Numbered from the stretch's first letter, positions 8,983 to 15,995 are shown. The stretch: DNA of 64,000 nt from Lachnospiraceae bacterium (GCA_015056765.1 SVFQ01000005.1:87929-151928); one strand, 5' to 3'. The notes: a model not told the origin generated them from the sequence alone. Numbers and translations: made by a program.

Positions 8983-9402
8983 TCAATCTCCCTTCAATAG
9001 ATAGGTCTCATTAAATTTCGTCGTCTCAGCAATACGATCTATTTCCGTGGTGAGCAGGTCGATTTCGTTTTGGATATAGTTTCGGTCGTCTTCGGAATTG
9101 GTTCCGTTGGCAGCCTTAATAGCCAGCTCGTTCATACGCTGGAGCATATCTTGTACTTCGCCTAGCGCACCTTCTGCGGTTTGCACTGCGGAGATTCCGT
9201 CATTGGCATTAGTCGAGGCTTGTGTGAGGTCTCGGATTTGTTTTCGCATTTTCTCGCTAATAGAAAGCCCTGCTGCATCATCTGCGGCATGGTTGATTCT
9301 ATACCCCGAGGAAAGTCTTTCCGTAGACTTTGCCTGGGTTAATGCAGTGATATTTAGCACGCGGTTGCCGTTCATCGCGGCTAAATTATGCTGGATAACC
9401 AT
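8983..9402 (-). CDS. flagellin N-terminal part, ends at premature TGA
   Basis: 139 codons from the ATG at 9402, which follows AAGGAGGAAAAGT. MVIQHNLAAMNGNRVL is the classic flagellin D0 start and LSSGYRINHAADDAAGLSIS the D1 signature; the segment ends KFNETYLLKGD then TGA. A normal flagellin would run on, and the following codons do encode the rest in the same frame. Exported by the flagellar type III system if functional. The full gene would span 7885-9402 and give about 505 aa. It could be a pseudogene, a base error, or a readthrough case. Confidence 0.85.
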   Translation of the reverse strand: MVIQHNLAAMNGNRVLNITALTQAKSTERLSSGYRINHAADDAAGLSISEKMRKQIRDLTQASTNANDGISAVQTAEGALGEVQDMLQRMNELAIKAANGTNSEDDRNYIQNEIDLLTTEIDRIAETTKFNETYLLKGD

Positions 9403-9446
9403 ACTTTTCCTCCTTGAAAAGTGACAAAATACCGTATCTACTTCTA

Positions 9447-9454
9447 TTATCGTC
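9447..9454 (-). promoter_or_regulatory. possible sigma-28 -10 element for flagellin
   Basis: On the minus strand GACGATAA lies 45 bases before the flagellin ATG and resembles the sigma-28 -10 GCCGATAA. The matching -35 (TAAA) is not clear, so this is weak. Confidence 0.35.
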
Positions 9455-9542
9455 AAACAACAGCGAAAAATAAAGGATTTTTTTAAAAAAATTTTGATTT
9501 CACGGACTAATACAGGCTTTACAGAACTCAAATATCATGGTA

Positions 9543-9594
9543 GGATGTCATTTGTCAAAAGAATCAAGTGAAATCATTTGTACAAGTGGCATCC
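9543..9594. repeat. 13-bp imperfect inverted repeat
   Basis: GGATGTCATTTGT (9543-9555) pairs with ACAAGTGGCATCC (9582-9594) with two G-U pairs, loop 26 nt and no T-tract. CATTTGT also occurs twice as a direct repeat inside. Role unknown. Confidence 0.45.
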
Positions 9595-9688
9595 GGACAG
9601 TCGTCCAAGATTTTCCTGTAGAATTAGTTATAAGGTTTAAGTTAGACAAAGAGTAGTTCTTTCTGTATATCTATATGCCTGCTATGGC

Positions 9689-9758
9689 ATCTATTCTATC
9701 TGAAATATTCATTGCTCCTTATGCATTTGGTTTTGCCGGTGCATAGGGAGGTTTTTTT
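9689..9758. repeat. 70-nt direct repeat R1, copy 1
   Basis: Identical over 70 nt to 10763-10832. The distal half is the terminator listed next. Different accessory genes follow the two copies: DUF4258/YgiT here, the DUF234 ATPase after the second. Confidence 0.95.
9715..9758 (+). terminator. intrinsic terminator in repeat R1, copy 1
   Basis: Stem CTCCTTATGCA / TGCATAGGGAG (11 bp, one G-U), loop of 14 nt, followed by seven Ts. Confidence 0.8.
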
Positions 9759-9790
9759 ATGATTAAAACTGAATACGGCTAGAGTTTTCC

Positions 9791-9819
9791 TTGAAGCGGT
9801 TAATCTAAAAAACTATAAT
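9791..9819 (+). promoter_or_regulatory. sigma-A-like promoter for the DUF4258/YgiT pair
   Basis: TTGAAG (9791-9796), 17-bp spacer, TATAAT (9814-9819). The predicted start of transcription falls within or just after AAGGAGAG, giving a very short leader. Confidence 0.55.
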
Positions 9820-9832
9820 AAAGGAGAGAAAG

Positions 9833-10162
9833 TTGTACGAAATAAATGAATTTAGAGCCTTAAATAGCTTAGATAGAATTATTATTACGATACATTGTCA
9901 ACAGAGAATGTTAGAGAGAAAAGTATCGGTTGATGATGTTGTTCAAGGCATCGAAAACGGGGAGATTATAGAGCAGTATCAGGAGGATACGCCATATCCA
10001 AGTTGCCTTGTTTTGGGAACAACAGTAGATGACAGAACTATCCATATTGTGCTTAGTTCAGACGGCGAATATATATACTTGATAACAGTATATGAGCCGA
10101 GTTTAGAAAAATGGGAAAAAGGATTTAAGAGAAGGAGGACATCAAATCATGACATGTATTAG
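9833..10162 (+). CDS. DUF4258 domain protein, putative toxin of a TA-like pair
   Basis: 109 aa starting with TTG, after AAAGGAGAGAAAG. TIHCQQRMLERKVSVDDV and then IVLSSDGEYIYLITVYEP follow the DUF4258 pattern (a BECR/RelE-like small fold). The next gene overlaps its 3' end and encodes a YgiT-type zinc finger, the usual partner of such proteins and analogous to MqsR/MqsA. Inferred role: RNA-targeting toxin or stress module; activity not shown by the sequence. It sits just after repeat R1, suggesting acquired cargo. Confidence 0.75.
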   Translation: MYEINEFRALNSLDRIIITIHCQQRMLERKVSVDDVVQGIENGEIIEQYQEDTPYPSCLVLGTTVDDRTIHIVLSSDGEYIYLITVYEPSLEKWEKGFKRRRTSNHDMY

Positions 10163-10376
10163 ATGTGGACATGAAGTGCATGAGAGCAAAACTACAGAAG
10201 CAATTGAACTGAAGAACGGATTGTTGGTGATTAGAAATATACCATGTTATAAATGTGATGCTTGTGATGAAATCCAATTTACCGGTGAAGTGCAGAAAAA
10301 AATTGAAATGATAATTCAAAAGGCGGAAGAACAAATGCAGGAAGTTGCAATTGTCGAGTATCACAATGTTGCATAA
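10149..10376 (+). CDS. YgiT-type zinc finger protein, putative antitoxin
   Basis: 75 aa; start ATG overlaps the DUF4258 gene by 14 bases, with GGAGG in place. Two CxxC pairs (CIRCGHEV near the N-terminus and CYKCDACDE around residue 35) form the zinc-binding half found at the N-terminus of MqsA. The DNA-binding helix-turn-helix of full MqsA is absent, normal for the short YgiT class. Likely neutralises its neighbour. Its last codons and downstream 25 nt are repeated at 12475-12507. Confidence 0.8.
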   Translation: MTCIRCGHEVHESKTTEAIELKNGLLVIRNIPCYKCDACDEIQFTGEVQKKIEMIIQKAEEQMQEVAIVEYHNVA

Positions 10377-10401
10377 AAGATAATTGCCTGTGGTTTTCGG
10401 A
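10369..10401. repeat. 33-nt direct repeat R2, copy 1
   Basis: Covers the stop region of the YgiT gene (TTGCATAAAAGATAATTG and following); matches 12475-12507 at 31 of 33 positions. Confidence 0.85.
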
Positions 10402-10438
10402 AGCAAAAAAACAGGAATCCTGGGAGGAGGAGTACAAA

Positions 10439-10675
10439 ATGATTAATTTAAGAGATTATGACAAACTCCAAGAAGGTATTGCTATTGGATTGGAACAGGG
10501 ACTAGAGCAAGGAATGGAGCAAGGAGTTAAAGAAGCTAGTAGCATTATGCCTAGTGTGGTAGAGAGGCTTCTGAAAGGGGAAAGCAGGGAAAGCATTATT
10601 TTGTCTGGGGTGGATAGTGATTTAGTAGATTCAGCAGAGCAGATTGTGAAAAACGTCGGAAAGGGTAGTTTATAA
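10439..10675 (+). CDS. small EG/EQG-repeat protein, probable remnant
   Basis: 78 aa with a strong GGAGGAGG site. The first third is a four-residue periodic repeat (LQEGIAIGLEQGLEQGMEQG), the rest a short helical tail. Such repeats are typical of the C-terminal tail of Rpn/YhgA-type PD-(D/E)XK nuclease-transposase proteins; the nuclease core is missing. Either a decayed tail that gained a start, or a small stand-alone protein. A similar one lies at 12.6 kb. Confidence 0.5.
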   Translation: MINLRDYDKLQEGIAIGLEQGLEQGMEQGVKEASSIMPSVVERLLKGESRESIILSGVDSDLVDSAEQIVKNVGKGSL

Positions 10676-10679
10676 ATGG

Positions 10680-10757
10680 GCATATACATCGAAGACGAAA
10701 GCCGTGATGATAGCACATACTTTAGGAAATCCTTTTGAATTAAGGGCGGTGAAACAT
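10680..10757 (+). pseudogene. rfbH relic (CDP-4-keto-6-deoxyglucose 3-dehydrase fragment)
   Basis: In the frame starting at 10680 the DNA reads AYTSKTKAVMIAHTLGNPFE and then LRAVK, which I recognise as an internal segment of RfbH, a PLP enzyme of 3,6-dideoxyhexose synthesis. Nothing before or after continues the protein: the EG-repeat gene abuts on the left and repeat R1 on the right. About 25 codons survive, so it is non-functional. It shows the locus once carried a deoxysugar pathway. Confidence 0.65.
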
Positions 10758-10762
10758 CCGGT

Positions 10763-10832
10763 ATCTATTCTATCTGAAATATTCATTGCTCCTTATGCAT
10801 TTGGTTTTGCCGGTGCATAGGGAGGTTTTTTT
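10763..10832. repeat. 70-nt direct repeat R1, copy 2
   Basis: Identical to 9689-9758; both are followed by GATTAAAA after a 2-nt difference. Confidence 0.95.
10789..10832 (+). terminator. intrinsic terminator in repeat R1, copy 2
   Basis: Same 11-bp stem and seven-T tail as copy 1; insulates the ATPase gene from upstream transcription. Confidence 0.8.
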
Positions 10833-10865
10833 GATTAAAAGTGTATGCCAGCAGAGAATATAAAA

Positions 10866-10905
10866 CGCTAAATGCTAAAAAATTAATAAGATTTAGCGAT
10901 TTTTG
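10866..10905 (+). terminator. weak hairpin with T-run
   Basis: CGCTAAAT (10866-10873) and ATTTAGCG (10891-10898) are perfect inverted copies followed by ATTTTTG. AT-rich and only 8 bp, so a weak terminator or a regulatory palindrome. ATTTAGCG recurs just before the ATPase start. Confidence 0.3.
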
Positions 10906-10930
10906 ATAAGAGTACCTTTTACTTGGAGAA

Positions 10931-10959
10931 TAGACTTTTTAAAAAGAAGGTTGTATAAT
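10931..10959 (+). promoter_or_regulatory. promoter for DUF234 ATPase
   Basis: TAGACT (10931-10936), 17-bp spacer, TATAAT (10954-10959), 43 bases before the start codon. Confidence 0.5.
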
Positions 10960-11002
10960 TTACTAAAAGTGATAATTTATTCTAGATTTAGCGGAGTATG
11001 AA

Positions 11003-12430
11003 ATGATTATTGGTAGAGATCGTGAGATCGAATTGTTGCGTAATACGATTCAGGATGATAAATCACATTTTATCGCAGTATATGGAAGACGTAGAATCGG
11101 AAAGACATTCCTGATACGTGAAGCTTTTGATTATCGCTTTACTTTTCAACACGCAGGCTTATCAGATGGCGGTATGAAAGAGCAGATATTTGCATTTGAA
11201 TCGTCAATTAAAGATGCTGGTGGCAATGCTAATAAGTCTAGTAAAACCTGGTTGGAGGCGTTTGAAGATCTAAAAGATTTGATTCGCGCTTCACAGGAGA
11301 AAAAGAAGATTATCTTCATCGATGAATTATCTTGGATGGACACGCCGAAAAGTGATTTGATGCGTGCACTGGAACATTTTTGGAATGGATGGGCATCTGG
11401 TCGCAAAGATATTGTGCTTATCGTTTGCGCTTCAGCAACGTCCTGGATGATTTCGAAGGTGATTCACAATAAGGGTGGATTGTATAATCGTTTGACGGAA
11501 CAAATCAAGTTGGAGAGCTTTTCACTCTCGGATTGTGAAGAATACGTAAAGTCGCAAAAGCTTGTTATGACGCGCAATCAGATATTGCAGTATTATATGA
11601 TATTTGGAGGAGTTCCATTTTACTGGAGTTTTTTGCAGAGGGGTTTGAGCCTTTCTCAAAATGTAGATAAAACGCTTTTTGAAAAAAACGCTCCTTTAGA
11701 AGACGAATTCAAGTATCTGTATGCTTCTATTTTTAGGAATCCAGATGGATATATTAAGGTGATTTCTGCACTGGCAAAAAAGAAGGCGGGAATGTCCAGA
11801 GACGATATTGCATCAGAAGCGGGAGTGGCAAACTCGGGAGATTTGACAAAAAAACTCGAGGAACTCGAAAGTTGTGGATTTATCAGAAAATACTATGCAT
11901 ATGGTATGAAAAAGAAAAATGCAATTTATCAATTAATCGATAATTTCACGCTTTTTTATTATCAGTTCATGGAATCCAAACCAACAGATGAACACTTTTG
12001 GTCAAATCAGATCAATACGCCAACTGTAAATACATGGTTAGGACTAGCGTTTGAAAGAGTATGTTTAGAACATGTGCCACAGATAAAGCGAAAACTGGGT
12101 ATATCAGGGGTACAGACGGATGTTAATTCCTGGTATTGTAAAGCAAATGAGGAAAAAGGTATTCGTGGAGCTCAGATTGATTTACTGATTGTTAGAAAGG
12201 ATCAAGTTATTAATCTGTGCGAGATGAAGTATTCAGAATCAGAATTTAGTATCACAGAAGAAGCGAGTACGAGCATCCGGAATAAAATCCATAGTTTGGT
12301 AGCTTCGACAAATACAAAATATGCAATTTATCCTACTGTGATTACTACCTACGGCTTAGTAGATAATGCGTATGCAGGAGATATCCAATCAGTAGTTACG
12401 TTGAATGATTTATTTGTACCTGAAGGATAG
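11003..12430 (+). CDS. DUF234-type AAA ATPase
   Basis: 475 aa, start after CGGAGTATGAA. Walker A at residues 28-35 (GRRRIGKT) and a Walker B at ~103-108 (IIFIDELSW) give an archaeal-type ATPase domain. A winged-helix stretch follows (MSRDDIASEAGVANSGDLTK). The C-terminal DUF234 region has AQIDLLIV...INLCEMKYS, a D...ExK pattern of a PD-(D/E)XK nuclease-like fold. Function of the family is unsettled. The gene is bounded by sequences that also flank a deletion scar at 2.63-2.72 kb and is followed by the first 14 codons of a methyltransferase copy. Confidence 0.85.
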   Translation: MIIGRDREIELLRNTIQDDKSHFIAVYGRRRIGKTFLIREAFDYRFTFQHAGLSDGGMKEQIFAFESSIKDAGGNANKSSKTWLEAFEDLKDLIRASQEKKKIIFIDELSWMDTPKSDLMRALEHFWNGWASGRKDIVLIVCASATSWMISKVIHNKGGLYNRLTEQIKLESFSLSDCEEYVKSQKLVMTRNQILQYYMIFGGVPFYWSFLQRGLSLSQNVDKTLFEKNAPLEDEFKYLYASIFRNPDGYIKVISALAKKKAGMSRDDIASEAGVANSGDLTKKLEELESCGFIRKYYAYGMKKKNAIYQLIDNFTLFYYQFMESKPTDEHFWSNQINTPTVNTWLGLAFERVCLEHVPQIKRKLGISGVQTDVNSWYCKANEEKGIRGAQIDLLIVRKDQVINLCEMKYSESEFSITEEASTSIRNKIHSLVASTNTKYAIYPTVITTYGLVDNAYAGDIQSVVTLNDLFVPEG

Positions 12431-12474
12431 TAGAACTATGAGGCAAATGTATAGAATTGTGACCTATGGCCTTC
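12410..12474. repeat. 65-nt direct repeat R4 (ATPase end plus methyltransferase start)
   Basis: Matches 2654-2718 at 63 of 65 bases. Similarity ends sharply at 12474. Confidence 0.9.
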
Positions 12475-12482
12475 TTGCATAA
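12438..12482 (+). pseudogene. truncated copy of the methyltransferase start
   Basis: Reads MRQMYRIVTYGLLA then stop, against MRQMYRIETYGLRY at the intact gene (2682). After 12474 the sequence switches to the 3' end of a YgiT-type gene, which supplies the stop. Non-functional relic. Confidence 0.75.
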
Positions 12483-12507
12483 AAGATAATTGCCTGTGAT
12501 TTTCTGA
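12475..12507. repeat. 33-nt direct repeat R2, copy 2
   Basis: Second copy of the YgiT 3' end (10369-10401), joined directly to the methyltransferase relic. Confidence 0.85.
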
Positions 12508-12614
12508 ATAACATCGTGGAGAGATGACTATCGGGGTGAATTAAATTCCAAAATTATGGAGTTAATGATAGAATAGACATACAACTGAATTCTAATAAGA
12601 AAGGGGAAATTCTT

Positions 12615-12869
12615 ATGGGAGCAAATGAACGAGACGAAGGTCGCAAGGAAGGCTATGAAGTCGGTATCGAGGAAGGCTACAAGGAGGGCTATAAGGAAGG
12701 CTTAGCCGAGGGCGCTTCTCAGATGAGACAGGAAGCATTGGCAAAAATTGCCAAATACATGGAAAACGAAGGTCTTGTGTACAGCGTACAGGAAGCTGAG
12801 GCGAAGGCCAAAGAAATCATGGACATGGAGATTCCGGAGCAGCGCTCCTGGGCGAACTTAAAAAAATAA
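12615..12869 (+). CDS. small EGYKEG-repeat protein
   Basis: 84 aa with AAGGGGA 8 bases before the ATG. Residues 8-36 are a tandem repeat (EGRKEGYEVGIEEGYKEG...), followed by an amphipathic helix (ALAKIAKYMENEGLV). Like the 78-aa protein upstream it resembles the tail of Rpn/YhgA-type proteins without the nuclease core. May be a remnant or a small coiled-coil protein. Confidence 0.5.
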   Translation: MGANERDEGRKEGYEVGIEEGYKEGYKEGLAEGASQMRQEALAKIAKYMENEGLVYSVQEAEAKAKEIMDMEIPEQRSWANLKK

Positions 12870-12940
12870 GCGCCTTTGCTTTTACCCGAATCACTACTTG
12901 GGCTAAGACAGAAAAAGAAAGGAATACATTTTAGACTGAC

Positions 12941-14131
12941 ATGAAACAATATGATTATCTTATCGTAGGCGCAGGCCTTTTCGGCGCTACTTTTGCCTAT
13001 GAGATGACAAAGAGAGGCAAGTCATGCCTGGTGATTGAGAAGAGAGGACATATTGCCGGTAACATTTATACCAAGAAGCAGCTGGACATCCAGGTGCATA
13101 AGTATGGCGCACACATTTTCCATACTTCCAATAAAAAGGTTTGGGATTATGTGAACCAGTTTGCAGAATTTAATCATTATGTGAACTCCCCGGTGGCAGT
13201 ATATAAGGATGAACTGTATAATCTTCCTTTTAATATGAATACCTTCCATCAGATGTGGGGCGTACGCACTCCTATGCAAGCAAAGCGTAAGATCGCAGAG
13301 CAGATTGAAGCACTGAATATTACGGAACCTCAAAACCTAGAGGAGCAGGCTCTGTCTCTGGTAGGCACTGATGTCTATGAGAAGCTGATCAAAGGCTATA
13401 CAGAGAAGCAGTGGGGCAGAGACTGCAAGGAGCTGCCGGCTTTCATCATCAAACGTTTGCCGCTGCGCTTTATCTACGATAATAACTACTTCAATGACCC
13501 GTATCAGGGTATCCCGAAGGGTGGCTATACCCAGATTGTAGAGAAGATGTTAGACGGTATCGATGTAATCCGCGGCACTTCTTTCCAGGATTTTGTGGGC
13601 AAATTCGATGGAAAAGCCCTTAGCTTAGAGGGTGGCCTTTCCGGTATTTCCGAGGATGGCCAGTACGGTTGGAAACGTACTTTGTACACCGGTATGATTG
13701 ATGAGTACTTTAACTTCCAGTTAGGCAATCTGGAGTATCGTTCTCTGAGATTTGAGACAGAAGAGAAGCCGGAAGAGGATAACTATCAGGGTAATGCGGT
13801 AGTAAACTACACCGAACGAGAGATTCCTTTTACCAGAATCATCGAGCACAAGCACTTTGAGTTCGGTAAGGGAGAGGGAACTGTCATCACCAGAGAGTAT
13901 CCTGCAGAGTGGAAGCCTGGCGAGGAGCCATACTATCCGATTAACAACGGTAAGAACAATACGCTGTACACGGCTTATGAGAACCTGGCAAAGAATGAGC
14001 AACAGGTACTCTTTGGCGGACGCCTGGGCCAGTATAAGTACTTTGATATGGATAAAACCATCGAGGAAGCATTGAATCTGGTAGATCAGGAAGTGGCCAG
14101 AGAAGATGGCGTGACAATTTATAAGAAATAA
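12941..14131 (+). CDS. glf: UDP-galactopyranose mutase
   Basis: 396 aa. Converts UDP-galactopyranose to UDP-galactofuranose, an FAD enzyme of the cytosol that supplies Galf to surface glycans. GAGLFG at residues 10-15 is the FAD loop, followed by IEKRGHIAGNIYT, KYGAHIFHT, EKQWGRDCKELP and NLEYRSLRFETE, all Glf hallmarks. Slightly longer than the ~370-aa norm because of extra residues around ~215-245 (GKALSLEGGLSGISEDGQ). The ribosome site (AAAGGAA) is rather distant. It ends at a terminator shared with a flagellar gene, in keeping with a flagellar or capsular glycan role. Confidence 0.93.
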   Translation: MKQYDYLIVGAGLFGATFAYEMTKRGKSCLVIEKRGHIAGNIYTKKQLDIQVHKYGAHIFHTSNKKVWDYVNQFAEFNHYVNSPVAVYKDELYNLPFNMNTFHQMWGVRTPMQAKRKIAEQIEALNITEPQNLEEQALSLVGTDVYEKLIKGYTEKQWGRDCKELPAFIIKRLPLRFIYDNNYFNDPYQGIPKGGYTQIVEKMLDGIDVIRGTSFQDFVGKFDGKALSLEGGLSGISEDGQYGWKRTLYTGMIDEYFNFQLGNLEYRSLRFETEEKPEEDNYQGNAVVNYTEREIPFTRIIEHKHFEFGKGEGTVITREYPAEWKPGEEPYYPINNGKNNTLYTAYENLAKNEQQVLFGGRLGQYKYFDMDKTIEEALNLVDQEVAREDGVTIYKK

Positions 14132-14134
14132 AAG

Positions 14135-14172
14135 AAAAGGACAAATTCGATTTTTTCGGATTTGTCCTTTTT
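14135..14172. terminator. bidirectional terminator between glf and FliD-like gene
   Basis: 16-bp stem with one G-U (arms 14135-14150 and 14156-14171, core AAGGACAAAT/ATTTGTCCTT), T-rich on both strands, between convergent genes. Confidence 0.85.
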
Positions 14173-15493
14173 AACAGTAGTAAGAATATAGCATACCGGA
14201 ATAATTACTTGCGGTATAAGGTGATGCAAAGTTGTGACCAGGGTTCTTGTAGGCCACGACTTTTTTCATGGTGTATTTCATAGGGTCTAACGTAATCTGT
14301 TCTGTCTTTCTAATTAATGCATTGGCGAAGTCTCTGGCGATGCCGAATTGGGAAATGGAATCCTCGTTTTCAGCGGATGCTACCATGGCTTTTGTGTCCA
14401 CGGATATGCTGCCGTCTTCTTCGACGGTGGCGCCGATGGTGTGGAGCCCTTCTTTATAATACTCGGTGATGGCACTTAGCTCGCTGCGGAACTTATATGC
14501 GTCGAACTTCAGTCCCTGTCCCACCTGATACTCACTGGCGGAGTGGATGAAATCGTTGTAGCTGTTAAACAGGCTCTGCATATTCTCAACCAAAGAATCA
14601 AAGTCGTTCTTTACACCGATGGTGGTGGAAATGCCTTCCGCAGGGCTGACACCTGTCAACTTCACTTCGAACTGACCGTCAATCATCAGATCGTTGGTAG
14701 TAGATTCATAAGGCTGACCGTCTATCTTATAGACCGCGTTGGTAGGCTCGATAGCAGTGTAGTCCAAACCGAAGTACTTGGCTGCACCACTGGCTTTGGT
14801 AGTGGAAGTCTCAGTGATACTAAAGATTCTGTCTTCGCCGGGAGCAAGGCCTGTGGCTTCGGAAGTAATCTGTAAAGCACTGATTTCGCCATTACCGTCG
14901 ATTACCTTTGCTTTTAAGCCGATACCGGAGTTGGAAATCAGACGACTTAGTCTGTTTTGTACATCCTTATTGGTATCTCCCTTATTAATATTAAACTGAA
15001 ACTCGTAACTTAAATTACGAATATTTACATCAAATGAATACGTATCTGCCGGAAGCCTTACCGGAGCATCGCTACTAAGGAACTCGCCCAGATTCGTTTG
15101 ATTATTGGCAAGTGTCTTCACTTCCAGTTTTATATCAGTAATCGGATTGCCGTTATTTGCACCTGCATCCCCTACGAAGTTCGCCGATGCGATATCGGGA
15201 TTGGTAGAGAAGGCTGCCTTTTGACGAAGCAGATTCTCGCCACTAAGCCCGCCCAGCTGCGCAATGCTATTATGAAGAGACCTGGCCATTTCTTTCAAAT
15301 CAACAGCAGACCTGGCAGCTTCTTCCGCATCTGGAATCAAATACAGAGGGGATTCTTTATTCAGTTTGACCATGGAATTATAAAGATTACGCAGGTCGCT
15401 CTTCTTGTGCGCGTCGTACTTCGACACTTCACCGGGCTTATACGTAGTCAGATAGTAATTGTAGATATTACTCTGGACAGCATTAAATGCCAT
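14171..15493 (-). CDS. FliD-like flagellar filament cap/hook-associated protein
   Basis: 440 aa from the ATG at 15493, with AAAGGAGGGG upstream. The middle has FliD-like features: YSFDVNIRNLSYEFQFNINK, DTNKDVQNRLSRLISNSGIG, ISALQITSEATG, and near residue 300 SLFNSYNDFIHSASEY. The usual N-terminal SGLDT-type start is missing and the end (NYSGMLYSYYC) is a short, Cys-ending tail. Probably secreted by the flagellar export system to cap or extend the filament; could instead be another hook-associated protein. Lies on the same strand as flagellin. Confidence 0.55.
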   Translation of the reverse strand: MAFNAVQSNIYNYYLTTYKPGEVSKYDAHKKSDLRNLYNSMVKLNKESPLYLIPDAEEAARSAVDLKEMARSLHNSIAQLGGLSGENLLRQKAAFSTNPDIASANFVGDAGANNGNPITDIKLEVKTLANNQTNLGEFLSSDAPVRLPADTYSFDVNIRNLSYEFQFNINKGDTNKDVQNRLSRLISNSGIGLKAKVIDGNGEISALQITSEATGLAPGEDRIFSITETSTTKASGAAKYFGLDYTAIEPTNAVYKIDGQPYESTTNDLMIDGQFEVKLTGVSPAEGISTTIGVKNDFDSLVENMQSLFNSYNDFIHSASEYQVGQGLKFDAYKFRSELSAITEYYKEGLHTIGATVEEDGSISVDTKAMVASAENEDSISQFGIARDFANALIRKTEQITLDPMKYTMKKVVAYKNPGHNFASPYTASNYSGMLYSYYC

Positions 15494-15537
15494 GTGCCTT
15501 CCCCTCCTTTCTTCCATGAAATAAAACCGCTGCGGTA

Positions 15538-15556
15538 ACATGCATCCCTTGCATGT
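15538..15556. repeat. small inverted repeat upstream of FliD-like gene
   Basis: ACATGC (15538-15543) and GCATGT (15551-15556) pair around a 7-nt loop in the leader of the minus-strand gene. A minus-strand TATAAT lies at 15570-15575. Role unknown. Confidence 0.3.
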
Positions 15557-15675
15557 GAGCTCTTTTCCTATTATAATATGAAATGAACCACAACGGGTGG
15601 GTATATGAAGCCACTTTTATAAACTTATACTAACATAGAAATCTTTACATTTCAAGGGATTATAAAAATTTTATA

Positions 15676-15704
15676 TTGACTTCATAGACATGGTATGTTA
15701 TAGT
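15676..15704 (+). promoter_or_regulatory. sigma-A promoter of rpmG-secE-nusG
   Basis: TTGACT (15676-15681), exactly 17 bp, TATAGT (15699-15704). Confidence 0.75.
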
Positions 15705-15791
15705 TAGCAGACGGAAGAAGAGCAATAGTTCTTTTTTTTATGCTTAAAATTAGAAATTTATGAGACGTTAAAGCGCTCGGAGGTGAATTAC

Positions 15792-15941
15792 ATGCGTACA
15801 AAGATCACATTAGCTTGCACAGAATGCAAACAGCGTAATTACAATACTACAAAGGACAAAAAGACAATGCCAGACAGAATGGAAATCAAAAAGTATTGTA
15901 AGTTCTGCAGAAAGCATACTCTTCACAAAGAAACTAAGTAA
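15792..15941 (+). CDS. rpmG: 50S ribosomal protein L33
   Basis: 49 aa, preceded by [28 protein letters not shown] opens the protein and [16 protein letters not shown] closes it; two CxxC pairs make it the zinc-binding (C+) type. Sits at its usual place before secE and nusG, first gene of the operon. Confidence 0.95.
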   Translation: MRTKITLACTECKQRNYNTTKDKKTMPDRMEIKKYCKFCRKHTLHKETK

Positions 15942-15995
15942 TTAGAGCATTAATTACCGCTCAATCTTGTAGGGCAGAGCCCAAAAGGAGAAGAA

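Larger units (their letters stand above)
9403..9832. other. 430-bp gap with flagellin upstream region and repeats
   Basis: No gene is visible. It holds the flagellin promoter region, an inverted repeat (9543-9594), the first copy of a 70-nt direct repeat ending in a terminator (9689-9758), and a promoter for the DUF4258 gene (9791-9819). Confidence 0.6.
10676..11002. other. 327-bp gap of relics and repeats
   Basis: Contains the rfbH relic, R1 copy 2 with its terminator, a short inverted repeat followed by Ts, and the promoter of the DUF234 ATPase. No intact gene. Confidence 0.6.

Noticed and set aside
8950..8985. TGA as selenocysteine codon
   Set aside because: No convincing hairpin directly downstream and flagellins are not known selenoproteins.
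8961..9000. Flagellin split by frameshift
   Set aside because: Both halves are in the same frame; only a TGA separates them.
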